A stretch of DNA of 64,000 bases from positions 496,001-560,000 of the forward strand of contig NZ_CP123872.1 in NCBI RefSeq assembly GCF_031598375.1, given 5' to 3'. The stretch is from Temperatibacter marinus (lineage in GTDB: Bacteria > Pseudomonadota > Alphaproteobacteria > Sphingomonadales > Kordiimonadaceae). Under the pieces are notes generated by a model, which made no database searches, had not been told where the DNA came from, and saw nothing but the letters and a program-made list of their open reading frames with translations. Below are positions 1-9,073 of the stretch, one piece after another; position 1 is the stretch's first letter, and every line of letters starts with the position of its first letter. The position numbers were made by a program, and so were the translations under genes.

Positions 1-38
1 GGAAAGGCCTCTAATAATGTTCGGAGTTCATCATGCAT
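1..38 (-). CDS. Possible 5' end of a gene running off the window
   Basis: An open frame on the minus strand begins 21 bases after the stop of the sulfotransferase at 60-830 and stays open to the window edge, reading MHDELRTLLEAF. A TTG at 48-50 in the same frame is an alternative start. The tight spacing would suit a further gene of the minus-strand operon. Twelve codons are too few to name a family or to prove coding. Confidence 0.25.
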   Translation of the reverse strand, partial: MHDELRTLLEAF

Positions 39-59
39 TCCATCATCCAAAGTGATTGA

Positions 60-830
60 TTATTTTACAAAGTCTATTGCCTTATAAAGCTGGTTATCTA
101 GATCTATAAAGGCGGCAATTTTATCTTTTGTCGCCTCTGAAGGATTTAACTCGCAAAGCATTTCATACCGTGTTTGTTTTCGTTGATCAGGATTGACATT
201 AATTTTTCTGCTGGCAAATGGAAGAGTTGTCCCTACCTTCTCAGCAAACCGCTCTTCGAAAACATCAAGATGATCAATATCGCCGATAAGGTCGATATAG
301 CGTGCGTTATCGACGGCCCGCTTCAAGAGGGTTTGGTTATAATCAACCTGATCTTTAAGAAGACGCTTCATCTCAGGTCTACTATCATAGCGTCGGCCAG
401 CAAAGAAATAGGTATAGAAATTATCATAATGATTATCGATAAATCCCCTTTCGGGAAGGTCTGCTTTACAGAAATACTCATCAACCGATAAATTCTTCGC
501 TAAATAAAGGCCTCTATGATCAGGACGATTTAGAACATCATCAGGCAACCCTTCAGCTTTCCTTTTTAAATACAAGTAAAAAGAAGAAAGTCGTTCGAGT
601 GGATCTCTGAGAATTGTAAATATAACCTTAGGATCGCGGACAAAATCCAATTTTTCCCAGTCCAGGTGCCCAGAGTAGACTTTATAATTTTGTAGATCAG
701 CGAAATTATAATTATCAAATTGCGCGTTCACACGAACCGGACATACATTCTCTCTTCCATACTGATTTATAAGGACTGAATGAATGGACTGACCCGCTGT
801 TTTTGGGATATGCAGAAAAACTATATTCAT
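60..830 (-). CDS. Sulfotransferase family 2-like protein (sulfated-glycan operon)
   Basis: A 256-residue cytosolic P-loop protein, predicted to move a sulfuryl group from PAPS to a sugar hydroxyl or amine. The 5'-phosphosulfate-binding loop PKTAGQS is at residues 9-15 just after the first beta strand. The 3'-phosphate-binding motif RDPLERLSSFY is at 75-85, preceded by a hydrophobic strand. The YSGHLDW stretch at 52-58 resembles the region before the 3' motif in bacterial carbohydrate sulfotransferases. It is the last clear gene of the minus-strand operon starting at 12136, and its ATG overlaps the stop of the upstream acetyltransferase by one base (TGATG), implying coupled translation. There is no signal peptide or membrane segment. 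The acceptor cannot be read from sequence. Confidence 0.85.
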   Translation of the reverse strand: MNIVFLHIPKTAGQSIHSVLINQYGRENVCPVRVNAQFDNYNFADLQNYKVYSGHLDWEKLDFVRDPKVIFTILRDPLERLSSFYLYLKRKAEGLPDDVLNRPDHRGLYLAKNLSVDEYFCKADLPERGFIDNHYDNFYTYFFAGRRYDSRPEMKRLLKDQVDYNQTLLKRAVDNARYIDLIGDIDHLDVFEERFAEKVGTTLPFASRKINVNPDQRKQTRYEMLCELNPSEATKDKIAAFIDLDNQLYKAIDFVK

Positions 831-1573
831 CAGTCAGCAATCTCTTTTAATTTAACCACATCGGCCTCAAAAGGTTCAAGGTGTGGAATTTCCTTATCCA
901 AATGATCAATGGCAGCATCAATATCATGGAACGGAATTCGCCCCATTTGCCAAGGGGCAAAGCGCCACCACTGCAACTCTTGTAATTTCTCAATCTGATC
1001 TTCAGAAAAACGGTATTTCTTAATGCGAGCAGGATTGCCTGCAACGACTGCATAGGGCGGCACATCTTTTGATACCACAGACCCTGCTGCAACAATAGCC
1101 CCGTCTCCAATAGTGACGCCAGCTCGAACCATAGCGCCATGTCCAATCCAGACATCATTTCCAATATGAGTGATTTGCAGCTTTGTAGACGGCACCTTTC
1201 CTACTAGATGTGATTTATACATCTGGTAATTTTCAGCATGGTTAAAGTCATCACCCAAGTTAAATAGCTTATCATTTAGATACTGAATTGGACTTGTACT
1301 TAACCACGTCGTTGGGTGGTCTTGGCGACCGATCTGCACCTGTTCTCCGATGGAACAATATCGCCCCATCTTCAGTCCACACGCATATCCAGAAACAGCA
1401 TAAGAAAAAGCACCCGCATGATAGAGTTGTTCCACTCTGAGCCATTTAAGACTCCCTGGGGCTTCAATTTCTGTATTCTCGGGTAAATGAACGCTCCCTG
1501 CGCCAAACAGAGTTTCAACGCCCTTAGCATGCATTGTTTTCTTGAGTTTCTCAGTCAGTAATATGTTTCGCAT
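830..1573 (-). CDS. Left-handed beta-helix acetyltransferase (CatB/XAT-like)
   Basis: A 247-residue hexapeptide-repeat acyltransferase, probably O- or N-acetylating a sugar with acetyl-CoA. The C-terminal half has the isoleucine-patch repeats ([16 protein letters not shown], then [19 protein letters not shown]), followed by the [11 protein letters not shown] segment that closes the helix in xenobiotic/virginiamycin-type acetyltransferases. The first ~100 residues carry the [13 protein letters not shown] entry turn. It lies three bases downstream of the 906-residue glycosyltransferase and overlaps the sulfotransferase start by one base, so it should be made together with them. A glycan-decorating role is inferred from context. 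Similarity to antibiotic-inactivating enzymes is structural and does not imply resistance. Confidence 0.85.
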   Translation of the reverse strand: MRNILLTEKLKKTMHAKGVETLFGAGSVHLPENTEIEAPGSLKWLRVEQLYHAGAFSYAVSGYACGLKMGRYCSIGEQVQIGRQDHPTTWLSTSPIQYLNDKLFNLGDDFNHAENYQMYKSHLVGKVPSTKLQITHIGNDVWIGHGAMVRAGVTIGDGAIVAAGSVVSKDVPPYAVVAGNPARIKKYRFSEDQIEKLQELQWWRFAPWQMGRIPFHDIDAAIDHLDKEIPHLEPFEADVVKLKEIAD

Positions 1574-1576
1574 TTT

Positions 1577-4297
1577 CTATGATCTTTCAATTCCATAATA
1601 ATCATGCATCAAGTCATGGCTACTTTGGTTCGCCAGATCTCTCAGCAATGCTCGATGCTCCAACATAGATAAGCGAGCAGTTTCAGAGGCCATTAGGAAA
1701 TTAACAACTTTCTCTGGGCTATGCATCCATTCAACAGGAAGAACATGGCCAAAGTTAGCTTTCCTAACTCTCTCTGCAGGTGCTCCAATATCGAAAACGA
1801 TGGGCGGGATGTTCATCTTAAAAGCGATGCTAAGTGTGTAGTTATAAGTTTCAGGCCAAATTGAAGGAAAGAATATATAATCTGGATTATATCTTCGCAA
1901 ATGCTCGACACATTCTTCTTCAGACTTATATTCCCCCGTCTCCACAAAATTATTGGCTGAAATCTTAGTCCCGCCAATGTAACCGATCAGTTGGAAATTA
2001 ATCGCTTTCTTGGCAAAGTCAGCATAGGTGGTCAAACTATCAATAAAGTGTTTTCCCTTATGAGACCCAATTGCCCCAATGAAAGCAACACGCTTACTTT
2101 TACTTCGTCTAATACGGGTCTTTTGATAATTTTGATATTCCTCAAAATGCTCACGGACTTCAGTCTTATCATTGCCTAAGAAGGCATCGACTTTTGATTT
2201 TGTATTTGCTGATGGCGCATAAATACCCTGACAATGATCCAGTAATCTCTTATAGGTATCATGGTAGTCTGTAATATCGACCCAACCATTCATCGGAGGG
2301 TTTTTCTTCAGACAAGAATGACAGCCCCCAATCTCTGGTTCTCCGCAGTAGGTGAAGTCATCTGGAACAAATTGAGCATGAGGACATTTAAAGGAGAAAT
2401 CATGAGCCGTATAAAAAACAGGATATTTAGTGGAAATAAGTAAATCGATTATAGACTTTCTAAGCGATTCCCTCAGAGTAAAGAGAGAGTGAATGTGGAC
2501 TAAAGCAGGATCAATAACTGTTAGCAACTCAACTATCTCATCTCTATCAGCTGCCGCATGCAGTAATACTCTGTTTGCTATCGAGAATCCATCATTCAAC
2601 ACATCAAAAAAGACATTTTCAGTAGCGCTCCCATTAATACGAAGGATTATTACACCAATATCTTGAGCCTCTAAAAGAGCTGTCATGTCTTGAATATTTT
2701 TCTCGATCCCGCCCCCCCAGCTGTGAGAAACGAACACGCAAACTTTAGAGAAGTTCCTTTTAACACGTGCAATGTCAACTTTCAGTCGACTTATTTTAGC
2801 CGGATCTTCTTGAATATAATGATGGACATGAGACAGATAGTCAGGATGCTTTTTAATCAAAGCTTTCAACCCTGAATCTTGCATCTCTTTTGCATCATTT
2901 GCGAAGGAAACTTCACCGTAATGTTTTACATATATATCAAGGGCAAAAAGATTTCTATACCCCTGCAACTTCGAGCGCACACAAAAATCATTCTCCTCGC
3001 CGTACCCTTTTGCAAAAGCCTCCTCATCAAAATACCCAACCTCATCAAGGGCTTTCCTGCTGATATAGAAACAAAAGCCTACCCCTGTAGGAACATCTAC
3101 AGAGGTTGCTTTATTCGATTCATACATCAAATCATTCAGCTCTGATCCACTTAGCTCAATCTCATAACTATTATTCAGCAAAGTATGAGGATAGCTGCAA
3201 ATTGTTGCATTATTTGAGAAGGGTGTAACAGTCGCCACGTTTGGCAAACGCTCTGCATGATCAAGCAGTCGGTCGATCCAATAATCATAGACATGGGTAT
3301 CAGAATTTAGAAGAACCACATCATGCTTATGAAGCATCATTCCCCTGTTCACGGTTTTAACAAAGCCAAGATTTTCTTCGTTCACAAGCAAAGTAAAAAG
3401 ACCTTTTTCACTCAACTCGTGTAATTTCTCACTCAATTCAGGTTCGGGACTGCAGTCATCAATGACGATAAGATTATACGGAACATCACTTTTTGCAGCA
3501 AATACGGCGTAAATGCATCTGAGTGTCTCATCAAACCCTCTGTATACTGGGATAATAACATCTATAGTATTTTCATCTTCTATCGATCTTGATTTTTGAA
3601 TGGCGTGCCACTCATCCTCAGAAGGTGCGATAGGTCTTTCCATTGGAAGATAGCCGAATTCATTTGGCACGAAATCGCCTTCCAGTCCAAATTCCATAAA
3701 TTCTACGAGAGGGTTTTTATTCTCTTGGTTCTTGATTGGGCTGTTAGCCTTATAATATTTTATATCAAAAACAGCAGATGGGTTACGACCTTCCCTCCAG
3801 CCAAATTGACAGAAATGAAGCAAGGGGTTCAGTCCGCTATCCTTAAGGTCTTCATTTATCCGTGCATAATATTTAGCATCCCAATAGGCAGACTCTTGAA
3901 CAAGAGTTATATCTTCCTGAAGTTTCTTGGGTAACTTTTCAATGAGCGCCTCAAGATCAACTTCATTCACGCTGCTCTCTTCGTCCGAATTATTGAGAAT
4001 TTTATTCGCCATTTTTGAGACCATCCGCCCCTCGTCCATTCCCTTTGTAAGATAGTGTACAAAAGGATTAAGACCTGCCTCTTTAACATCAGGGTATAAG
4101 GCCACATAATCTTTCAATGAAAACCATTTGGCCGGATCATTGCCAATTTTCCAACCGATATCTAAAAAATGTTGGAGAGCGTCTTTGCCCGATGTCCCAG
4201 AGTTCAGATAATTAGAAGCGTAATACTCACTATCAAAATATTTATCCAGTAGCTTTTTTTCGTTTCGTTTCTTGTTCATCTTTTTCAAGAAATTCAT
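1577..4297 (-). CDS. Large multidomain glycosyltransferase (repeat region + GT2 + GT4-like)
   Basis: A 906-residue protein built from three parts. Residues ~20-215 hold four imperfect repeats; the best two contain YPDVKEAGLNPFVHY and a diverged LKDSGLNPLLHF, each ending near GMDEGR or GWREGR, a repeat often found at the front of large polysaccharide glycosyltransferases. Residues ~245-460 are a GT2 domain: DVIIP at 246-250, VIDDCSP at 278-284 and the DxD-like NSDT at 331-334. From ~515 to the end is a GT-B/GT4-like domain starting VFVSHSWGGGIEKN, with a late PSIWPETYNYTLSIAFKM acceptor/donor segment. Two catalytic domains suggest two successive sugar additions. It sits in the secretion/glycosyltransferase operon, 21 bases after the next gene upstream. 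Confidence 0.85.
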   Translation of the reverse strand: MNFLKKMNKKRNEKKLLDKYFDSEYYASNYLNSGTSGKDALQHFLDIGWKIGNDPAKWFSLKDYVALYPDVKEAGLNPFVHYLTKGMDEGRMVSKMANKILNNSDEESSVNEVDLEALIEKLPKKLQEDITLVQESAYWDAKYYARINEDLKDSGLNPLLHFCQFGWREGRNPSAVFDIKYYKANSPIKNQENKNPLVEFMEFGLEGDFVPNEFGYLPMERPIAPSEDEWHAIQKSRSIEDENTIDVIIPVYRGFDETLRCIYAVFAAKSDVPYNLIVIDDCSPEPELSEKLHELSEKGLFTLLVNEENLGFVKTVNRGMMLHKHDVVLLNSDTHVYDYWIDRLLDHAERLPNVATVTPFSNNATICSYPHTLLNNSYEIELSGSELNDLMYESNKATSVDVPTGVGFCFYISRKALDEVGYFDEEAFAKGYGEENDFCVRSKLQGYRNLFALDIYVKHYGEVSFANDAKEMQDSGLKALIKKHPDYLSHVHHYIQEDPAKISRLKVDIARVKRNFSKVCVFVSHSWGGGIEKNIQDMTALLEAQDIGVIILRINGSATENVFFDVLNDGFSIANRVLLHAAADRDEIVELLTVIDPALVHIHSLFTLRESLRKSIIDLLISTKYPVFYTAHDFSFKCPHAQFVPDDFTYCGEPEIGGCHSCLKKNPPMNGWVDITDYHDTYKRLLDHCQGIYAPSANTKSKVDAFLGNDKTEVREHFEEYQNYQKTRIRRSKSKRVAFIGAIGSHKGKHFIDSLTTYADFAKKAINFQLIGYIGGTKISANNFVETGEYKSEEECVEHLRRYNPDYIFFPSIWPETYNYTLSIAFKMNIPPIVFDIGAPAERVRKANFGHVLPVEWMHSPEKVVNFLMASETARLSMLEHRALLRDLANQSSHDLMHDYYGIERS

Positions 4298-4318
4298 TTT
4301 CAGACTCCATGTCTAGGG

Positions 4319-5566
4319 CTAAATATTTTTATAAGTATAATGAGTTGAAGGCCGTTCACCAGCCTCAACTTTATGAATAAGGTCTCGGTATAACGGCAAG
4401 AGGTCATTCTTATCATAGCTCATCAAAATTGTTTTCCGTGCATTTTGACGAATTTCTTTTAACGCGTCTTGATTATCTAGAGCATAGTTAATTTTCTCAA
4501 TGAGTTTATCGACTTCAAAAAATGGGACTAGAAGACCGTTATGATTATCCTTAATGACTTCGAGAACAGGCGCCGTATCTGAAGCCACAATAAGGGCTTC
4601 GGTCGCCATAGTTTCCAATAATGACCACGAGAGAACAAAGGGCGCAGTTAAATATACATGCACCTTAGAGATACGAATCATTTGCAAAAGGAATTCCAAC
4701 GGTTGATTGCCGAAGAAATGTAACCGATCATGATCATATTCAAAATTTTCGAAGGCCCAATTCTTCAACCCTTTACCGTCTGGTCGCTGGCTACCATAGG
4801 CAACTCTATCTTGCCCCAGGACCATCACATGGGCTTTTGGTCTCATTTTTTGAATTTCTGAGACAGCTTCCATGAATTGTCTGAAGCCACGATAGTCTTC
4901 CATTCCCCTGGCGATATAGGTTATAATTTCGTCCTCTTTAGTAAATTTCTTGCCATTCACATTAAGGACGATATCAGGATTTGGAGTAAAAAACTGTGTA
5001 TCTACACCATCATGTATCACAGAAATCTCACTACGGAACTTTTCGGGAATCATGCTTTGTTGAAAATATGTTGGGCACTGCCCCCAATCCTGAGCAGCGA
5101 TATCATGAAGAATAGGTGTATTTTTCATGCGTATTCTTAGTTCAGAGTTTGCATCAAATCTTTTTTGGGCAACGAACTCTCCGTCGCCGCCATGACAATG
5201 ATAATACCACTCATAATAATTTAATAGTTTAGCCTTTGGGAAGACATCTTTAGCAAAGAGAGACGAACCCCAGCCTGAATGAGATAGGATGATATCAGGT
5301 TCAAAACCACTCTTTTTGAAATTCGTCAGAGCACCGTAGGCCGCTTGCCCCATAAGGACAGCATTTTCACTAGCATGTAGAGAAGGGTGAATATCTTTCG
5401 ACGCTTCACGGTGAGGCTTGAATGTCCGAGTTTCTAAACTTGTTTTTTGCTTGTTAGTATTTAAAGTTGCCACGCGCATATCGTAACAATCTTTCTCTCT
5501 CAGGAACTGATAGATTCTTCTATACTGCCCTGGAAAGTTATTATGCATAAATAAAATTTTCATCAT
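4319..5566 (-). CDS. GT4-family glycosyltransferase (Glyco_trans_4_3 type N-terminus)
   Basis: A 415-residue GT-B-fold enzyme. The N-terminus (ILFMHNNFPGQYRRIYQFL) and the YYEWYYHCHGGDGEF region around residue 118 match the pattern of the Glyco_trans_4_3 domain. The C-terminal Rossmann half has TYIARGMEDYRGF and the nucleotide-sugar contact segment PFVLSWSLLETMATE followed by APVLEVIKDNHNGLLV, as in retaining GT4 enzymes. Residues 1-2 are both Met; I keep the first, but the second is equally possible. It is co-directional with a GT2 upstream and the 906-residue transferase downstream, so it probably adds one sugar in the same chain. Donor and linkage are unknown. Confidence 0.85.
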   Translation of the reverse strand: MMKILFMHNNFPGQYRRIYQFLREKDCYDMRVATLNTNKQKTSLETRTFKPHREASKDIHPSLHASENAVLMGQAAYGALTNFKKSGFEPDIILSHSGWGSSLFAKDVFPKAKLLNYYEWYYHCHGGDGEFVAQKRFDANSELRIRMKNTPILHDIAAQDWGQCPTYFQQSMIPEKFRSEISVIHDGVDTQFFTPNPDIVLNVNGKKFTKEDEIITYIARGMEDYRGFRQFMEAVSEIQKMRPKAHVMVLGQDRVAYGSQRPDGKGLKNWAFENFEYDHDRLHFFGNQPLEFLLQMIRISKVHVYLTAPFVLSWSLLETMATEALIVASDTAPVLEVIKDNHNGLLVPFFEVDKLIEKINYALDNQDALKEIRQNARKTILMSYDKNDLLPLYRDLIHKVEAGERPSTHYTYKNI

Positions 5567-5615
5567 TCGTCTAGCTAGCCTCTTTGGGAAATATCAGCTT
5601 CTCTTTAAATCTTTA

Positions 5616-7556
5616 TCATAACTTCAGCAATGTTAACTTCATTTTTGGAATATTTTTTCCATTAAAATATCTATAGTCAGCTTCTGATTCCAAATATAAC
5701 CTCTGGATAACATGCTCAAAAGCCAGAATACTATCCCCATAGGAACAGCCCCTCACAAGGGACTGAGGCATTTTTTCTCGTTTAATAACATGCATAGAAG
5801 TCTCGTTGTTCTTTAGAACTCCTGCAGCACTAAAAGCAATTAAAGATCCAAAATTATAGAGTTCCTTGAAGCCCGATCCGAGGGAAATCAGCCTATTGCT
5901 GTAGACATGCGGCACATACGAAGCAATCTGGCTGCTGTTATAATAGCCATATTGAATCTCGCTAGAAATGACTCGGAACGGGATAATGTCGATTTGGTTG
6001 ATGCCAATGAAGGCACGCATTAAAAACTCTTTTTCTTGAGGTGTTTCATACTCAAAAGAAACAGAGTGAATTTCCAGCTTTACAAGCAATTCTTTTAAGC
6101 GATCGATCTGGCTAGGATTAGCGACATAATATGCCGTAAAATCCAGACCAACATGTAACAATTTTTCCTGGTTTGTCACAGGAAAGAACGGCAAGCCTTC
6201 ATGCTCTGTAAATTCCTCTAACAGTTCTTCTTCAACCTTTTGTGTAGATGGCCCCCAATAGGACAATATTTCATCATCATAGGTGTGCCCTGCCACTTCC
6301 TTTTGATCCGAATTGAACCCCTCAAAAGAGTAGCCCTCAAAATCATAGGAGGGCAGCAGTTCGATCCGCTCCCTCATAAAGGGATAGCAAAGAATAAGAG
6401 AAAGCTTTTTCTCTGATTCAACCTGTTTTGTCTTTAGAAGTTTCAAATGGCATTTCTCGAGAGGCTGCTGAGAATAGATGATACCAGGAAAGGCACCGAA
6501 TCGAATTTCAATTTCAGCCTCGCTGAACTCATGGATAAATAACTCCCAAAAGAGAGCCCGCGTAAGTTGAAGATTTGATGTAATGATCTCACGACAAAGT
6601 TTAGATCCTACGAAAATCAAATCTGCAATAAAGTGCAATTGCGGGTCCTGCTTCCAACTGTCAAAATGTTCTAGAAACCCGCCGACTTCACTCTCAATCA
6701 TGGGGCCGATAGGGTCGTTAAAAGTGTGAACAGTTTCCCTGTCGATTGCCACATAAGCATAGGTAGGTTTTTCTTGGAACTTTGCGGCAAGCACGGTGTC
6801 GATCGAATAGAGGGCTTTATGTTTATGTCTGAGCGATAACTTTAAATAGTCATTCATTCTATAGCTTGAGGTTAGCATACTCTCTGGGCGCCTTCGATAG
6901 AGAAACCCTGAATTCCTAACACGGCACGCTGTAAAACCTGCCTCGATGCAAAGAAGCCAAAAATCCCAATCCTCAAACCCATGAACCAAAGATTCATCGT
7001 AAAATACACCTGCATCAAAAACCTTTGCACTCACCATAGATCCAGCCTCAGAAATATTGGCTGTTAATTGTCTTAAAACACTATAGCTTTCTGACGTTAA
7101 TCGCACCTCATAATGGTCAGAAAAATTTGTCAGCCCAAACTGTATAATGTCAGGATAAGCCCACCCGACACTTTCCTCATTGCGAGGGTCTGTCAGAGCT
7201 GTGTAATATGTTTCAAGTGAGTGTGGTTGTAGACGATTATCGGCATCTAAGAAAAGATAGGCTTCAATAGAAGGATACAGCTTTCTGAGGTGAGTGATCC
7301 CTTTGTTTCTTGAGGCCGGCAACTTTGAATTTTTTTGACGCACGTACAGAAGTTTATCTTTATAGGCATGCACCAAGGAGTGCACCCCTTCATATGTCTC
7401 TGGCGAAAGGCAGCCGTCATCAACAACGATAACTTTATAGGCATACTCTGTCTCTTGTTCACAGGCCGAAATAATGGCCTCACTAACCAGACGAGAGTGA
7501 CCGAAGACTGGAATAACAATCCCAAATTTGGGATCTTTCTGTACAGTTTTTATCAT
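5616..7556 (-). CDS. GT2-family glycosyltransferase with long C-terminal extension
   Basis: A 646-residue protein. Residues ~10-245 are a GT-A/GT2 catalytic domain: FGIVIPVFGHS at 11-21, VVDDGC at 44-49, the metal-binding DAD at 104-106 within LFLDADNRLQ, and an acceptor-side GFEDWDFWL near 195-205. Residues ~250-646 match no family I recognise and have no obvious membrane segment, although this part is longer than the catalytic domain. It follows the unknown 488-residue protein by 32 bases in the minus-strand operon. Role inferred: sugar addition during assembly of the surface glycan. Confidence 0.85.
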   Translation of the reverse strand: MIKTVQKDPKFGIVIPVFGHSRLVSEAIISACEQETEYAYKVIVVDDGCLSPETYEGVHSLVHAYKDKLLYVRQKNSKLPASRNKGITHLRKLYPSIEAYLFLDADNRLQPHSLETYYTALTDPRNEESVGWAYPDIIQFGLTNFSDHYEVRLTSESYSVLRQLTANISEAGSMVSAKVFDAGVFYDESLVHGFEDWDFWLLCIEAGFTACRVRNSGFLYRRRPESMLTSSYRMNDYLKLSLRHKHKALYSIDTVLAAKFQEKPTYAYVAIDRETVHTFNDPIGPMIESEVGGFLEHFDSWKQDPQLHFIADLIFVGSKLCREIITSNLQLTRALFWELFIHEFSEAEIEIRFGAFPGIIYSQQPLEKCHLKLLKTKQVESEKKLSLILCYPFMRERIELLPSYDFEGYSFEGFNSDQKEVAGHTYDDEILSYWGPSTQKVEEELLEEFTEHEGLPFFPVTNQEKLLHVGLDFTAYYVANPSQIDRLKELLVKLEIHSVSFEYETPQEKEFLMRAFIGINQIDIIPFRVISSEIQYGYYNSSQIASYVPHVYSNRLISLGSGFKELYNFGSLIAFSAAGVLKNNETSMHVIKREKMPQSLVRGCSYGDSILAFEHVIQRLYLESEADYRYFNGKNIPKMKLTLLKL

Positions 7557-7588
7557 GCGCCCTCACGTATCATCTTTAGGAAAGTGTA

Positions 7589-9055
7589 CTATATCTGTAC
7601 ATTAAAACTCTCCAAAATGGCTGTGACACGCCCCCTCCCTTTCTTCAGAGGCACAAGCATCCAGGCAAGTGTTTTACTGTTGTGCAATATTTCAGGTGGA
7701 CAGTCTACCTTCACATTTGAAACTGAGGAAGTGGTCGCGCCCAACCCTGCCCAGACGCATGAGTATTTTTCTGAAGTCATCCACCCTTCTTGCTTAGACT
7801 GCTGAACAATTTGGCTCTCTATGGCAGAGAGAGCTTCGGGCAACAAATCACTGTCGCCGTCAAAAACGACTGAAACCAATCTAAAGTTCTCTAAATCATC
7901 CCCTTTCAATCGAAAGTGAGTTTCAACTCTATAGGCACCCTCAGGGCATGTCTTTTCAATATATGCGTTGGCAGAACAATTGTGATCCGGCAAACTGTGC
8001 AGAAGCATTGATCCATCAAAAGACCATCCCACAGGGCCATACCCTAGAGACTCTACTAGAGCAGGTAACGCGTCTCCGTAGCTCGTTTTTGTTCTTAGTT
8101 CATATTCTTTGAACCGCTTCGTCGACAGATGAAAATATCTTAAAAAATCATCAAAATCATATGACTTTCCATGATATTGCCAGACTTTGATCGCTAACGG
8201 TTTTTGCGGTACAGCCGCTTCTATCGATTGCATGGATCCACGGGAGAATGCGATCTCTAAGCCATCCGTCTGTTCAATATGAATCGTGAAATCTGAAATA
8301 AGAAAAGATGGGTTTTCAATTGGTAGGTGGAGCCAGCCTTGAGCAATTTCTTCAGCCTTGAGACTGATCATCGCCATCTCTGTCTCATCGGCGTTTCTTA
8401 TGACTTTTATCTGCAAATTTCCCTGTTTAGTTTTTACAGAGCTTATATATAAATCTATAACAGCAATTTGATATAAAGATGCCGGTATGCTTTCAGTATA
8501 TGTGGGCTGCTTCTCATTAAGTTCCAGACTATTCCCTGAAACGGCCCGGGAATATTTCAAAGAAAAAGAAGATCTATCTTGCTCAATCAGTTTTGACCGT
8601 AAGAATGTCAAGTCTTGCTGCTGAATATCATTTTCAAGCCTCAGTGCAGTGATTTGCTTTTCAGCATTCGCACTTCTACTGCTCAAGGACGTTATAATCG
8701 AAGCACTGAGGCATGTTAAAAGCTGTTCAGCCGACTGCTGTTCCAGAGGAAAGTCATCAATAATGTTATTACAGCGATTGATTTCTTTCGCCGATTGAAA
8801 TTCTGTCAATATAGAGCGGTGCTCTTCTTTGAGAATAAAAATCAAATGTGCAACAGGATAAGCATCCAACAAATTTATCATGCTCTCAGTTTGATCCGTC
8901 TCCTGATGACCTAGATTTAATCTGCCATCAAAGAATAGAACTGACCCAATTTGGGTGAGACATTCGATCAGAGATGCAGGCGCATCGCTAGACACGATGA
9001 TGAGCAAAGGCTCTTCATAGAATCGAGAGAGTGTTTCGTTGGTTATCGCTATCAT
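7589..9055 (-). CDS. Unknown protein encoded between HlyD and glycosyltransferases
   Basis: A protein of about 488 residues that I do not recognise. It has no signal peptide or membrane segment. The first ~130 residues look like an alpha/beta domain (LLIIVSSD, LIFILKEEH). Residues ~150-180 form a short charged helix that could be a coiled coil. The remainder is strand-rich and may hold a carbohydrate-binding-like beta-sandwich (IAVIDLYISSVKTKQG and later segments). A TTG at 9071-9073 in the same frame would start the gene flush against the hlyD stop; I prefer the ATG at 9055 for its codon, although neither has a clear ribosome site. Its position inside the secretion operon suggests a partner of the type I exporter or of the glycosylation machinery; this is inference only. 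Confidence 0.7.
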   Translation of the reverse strand: MIAITNETLSRFYEEPLLIIVSSDAPASLIECLTQIGSVLFFDGRLNLGHQETDQTESMINLLDAYPVAHLIFILKEEHRSILTEFQSAKEINRCNNIIDDFPLEQQSAEQLLTCLSASIITSLSSRSANAEKQITALRLENDIQQQDLTFLRSKLIEQDRSSFSLKYSRAVSGNSLELNEKQPTYTESIPASLYQIAVIDLYISSVKTKQGNLQIKVIRNADETEMAMISLKAEEIAQGWLHLPIENPSFLISDFTIHIEQTDGLEIAFSRGSMQSIEAAVPQKPLAIKVWQYHGKSYDFDDFLRYFHLSTKRFKEYELRTKTSYGDALPALVESLGYGPVGWSFDGSMLLHSLPDHNCSANAYIEKTCPEGAYRVETHFRLKGDDLENFRLVSVVFDGDSDLLPEALSAIESQIVQQSKQEGWMTSEKYSCVWAGLGATTSSVSNVKVDCPPEILHNSKTLAWMLVPLKKGRGRVTAILESFNVQI

Positions 9056-9073
9056 AATGCTCAATTGGGGCAA

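Noticed and set aside
830-1573. Reading the hexapeptide acetyltransferase as an antibiotic-resistance enzyme (CatB/Vat).
   Set aside because: The fold is shared, but the operon is for glycan assembly and no resistance context exists.
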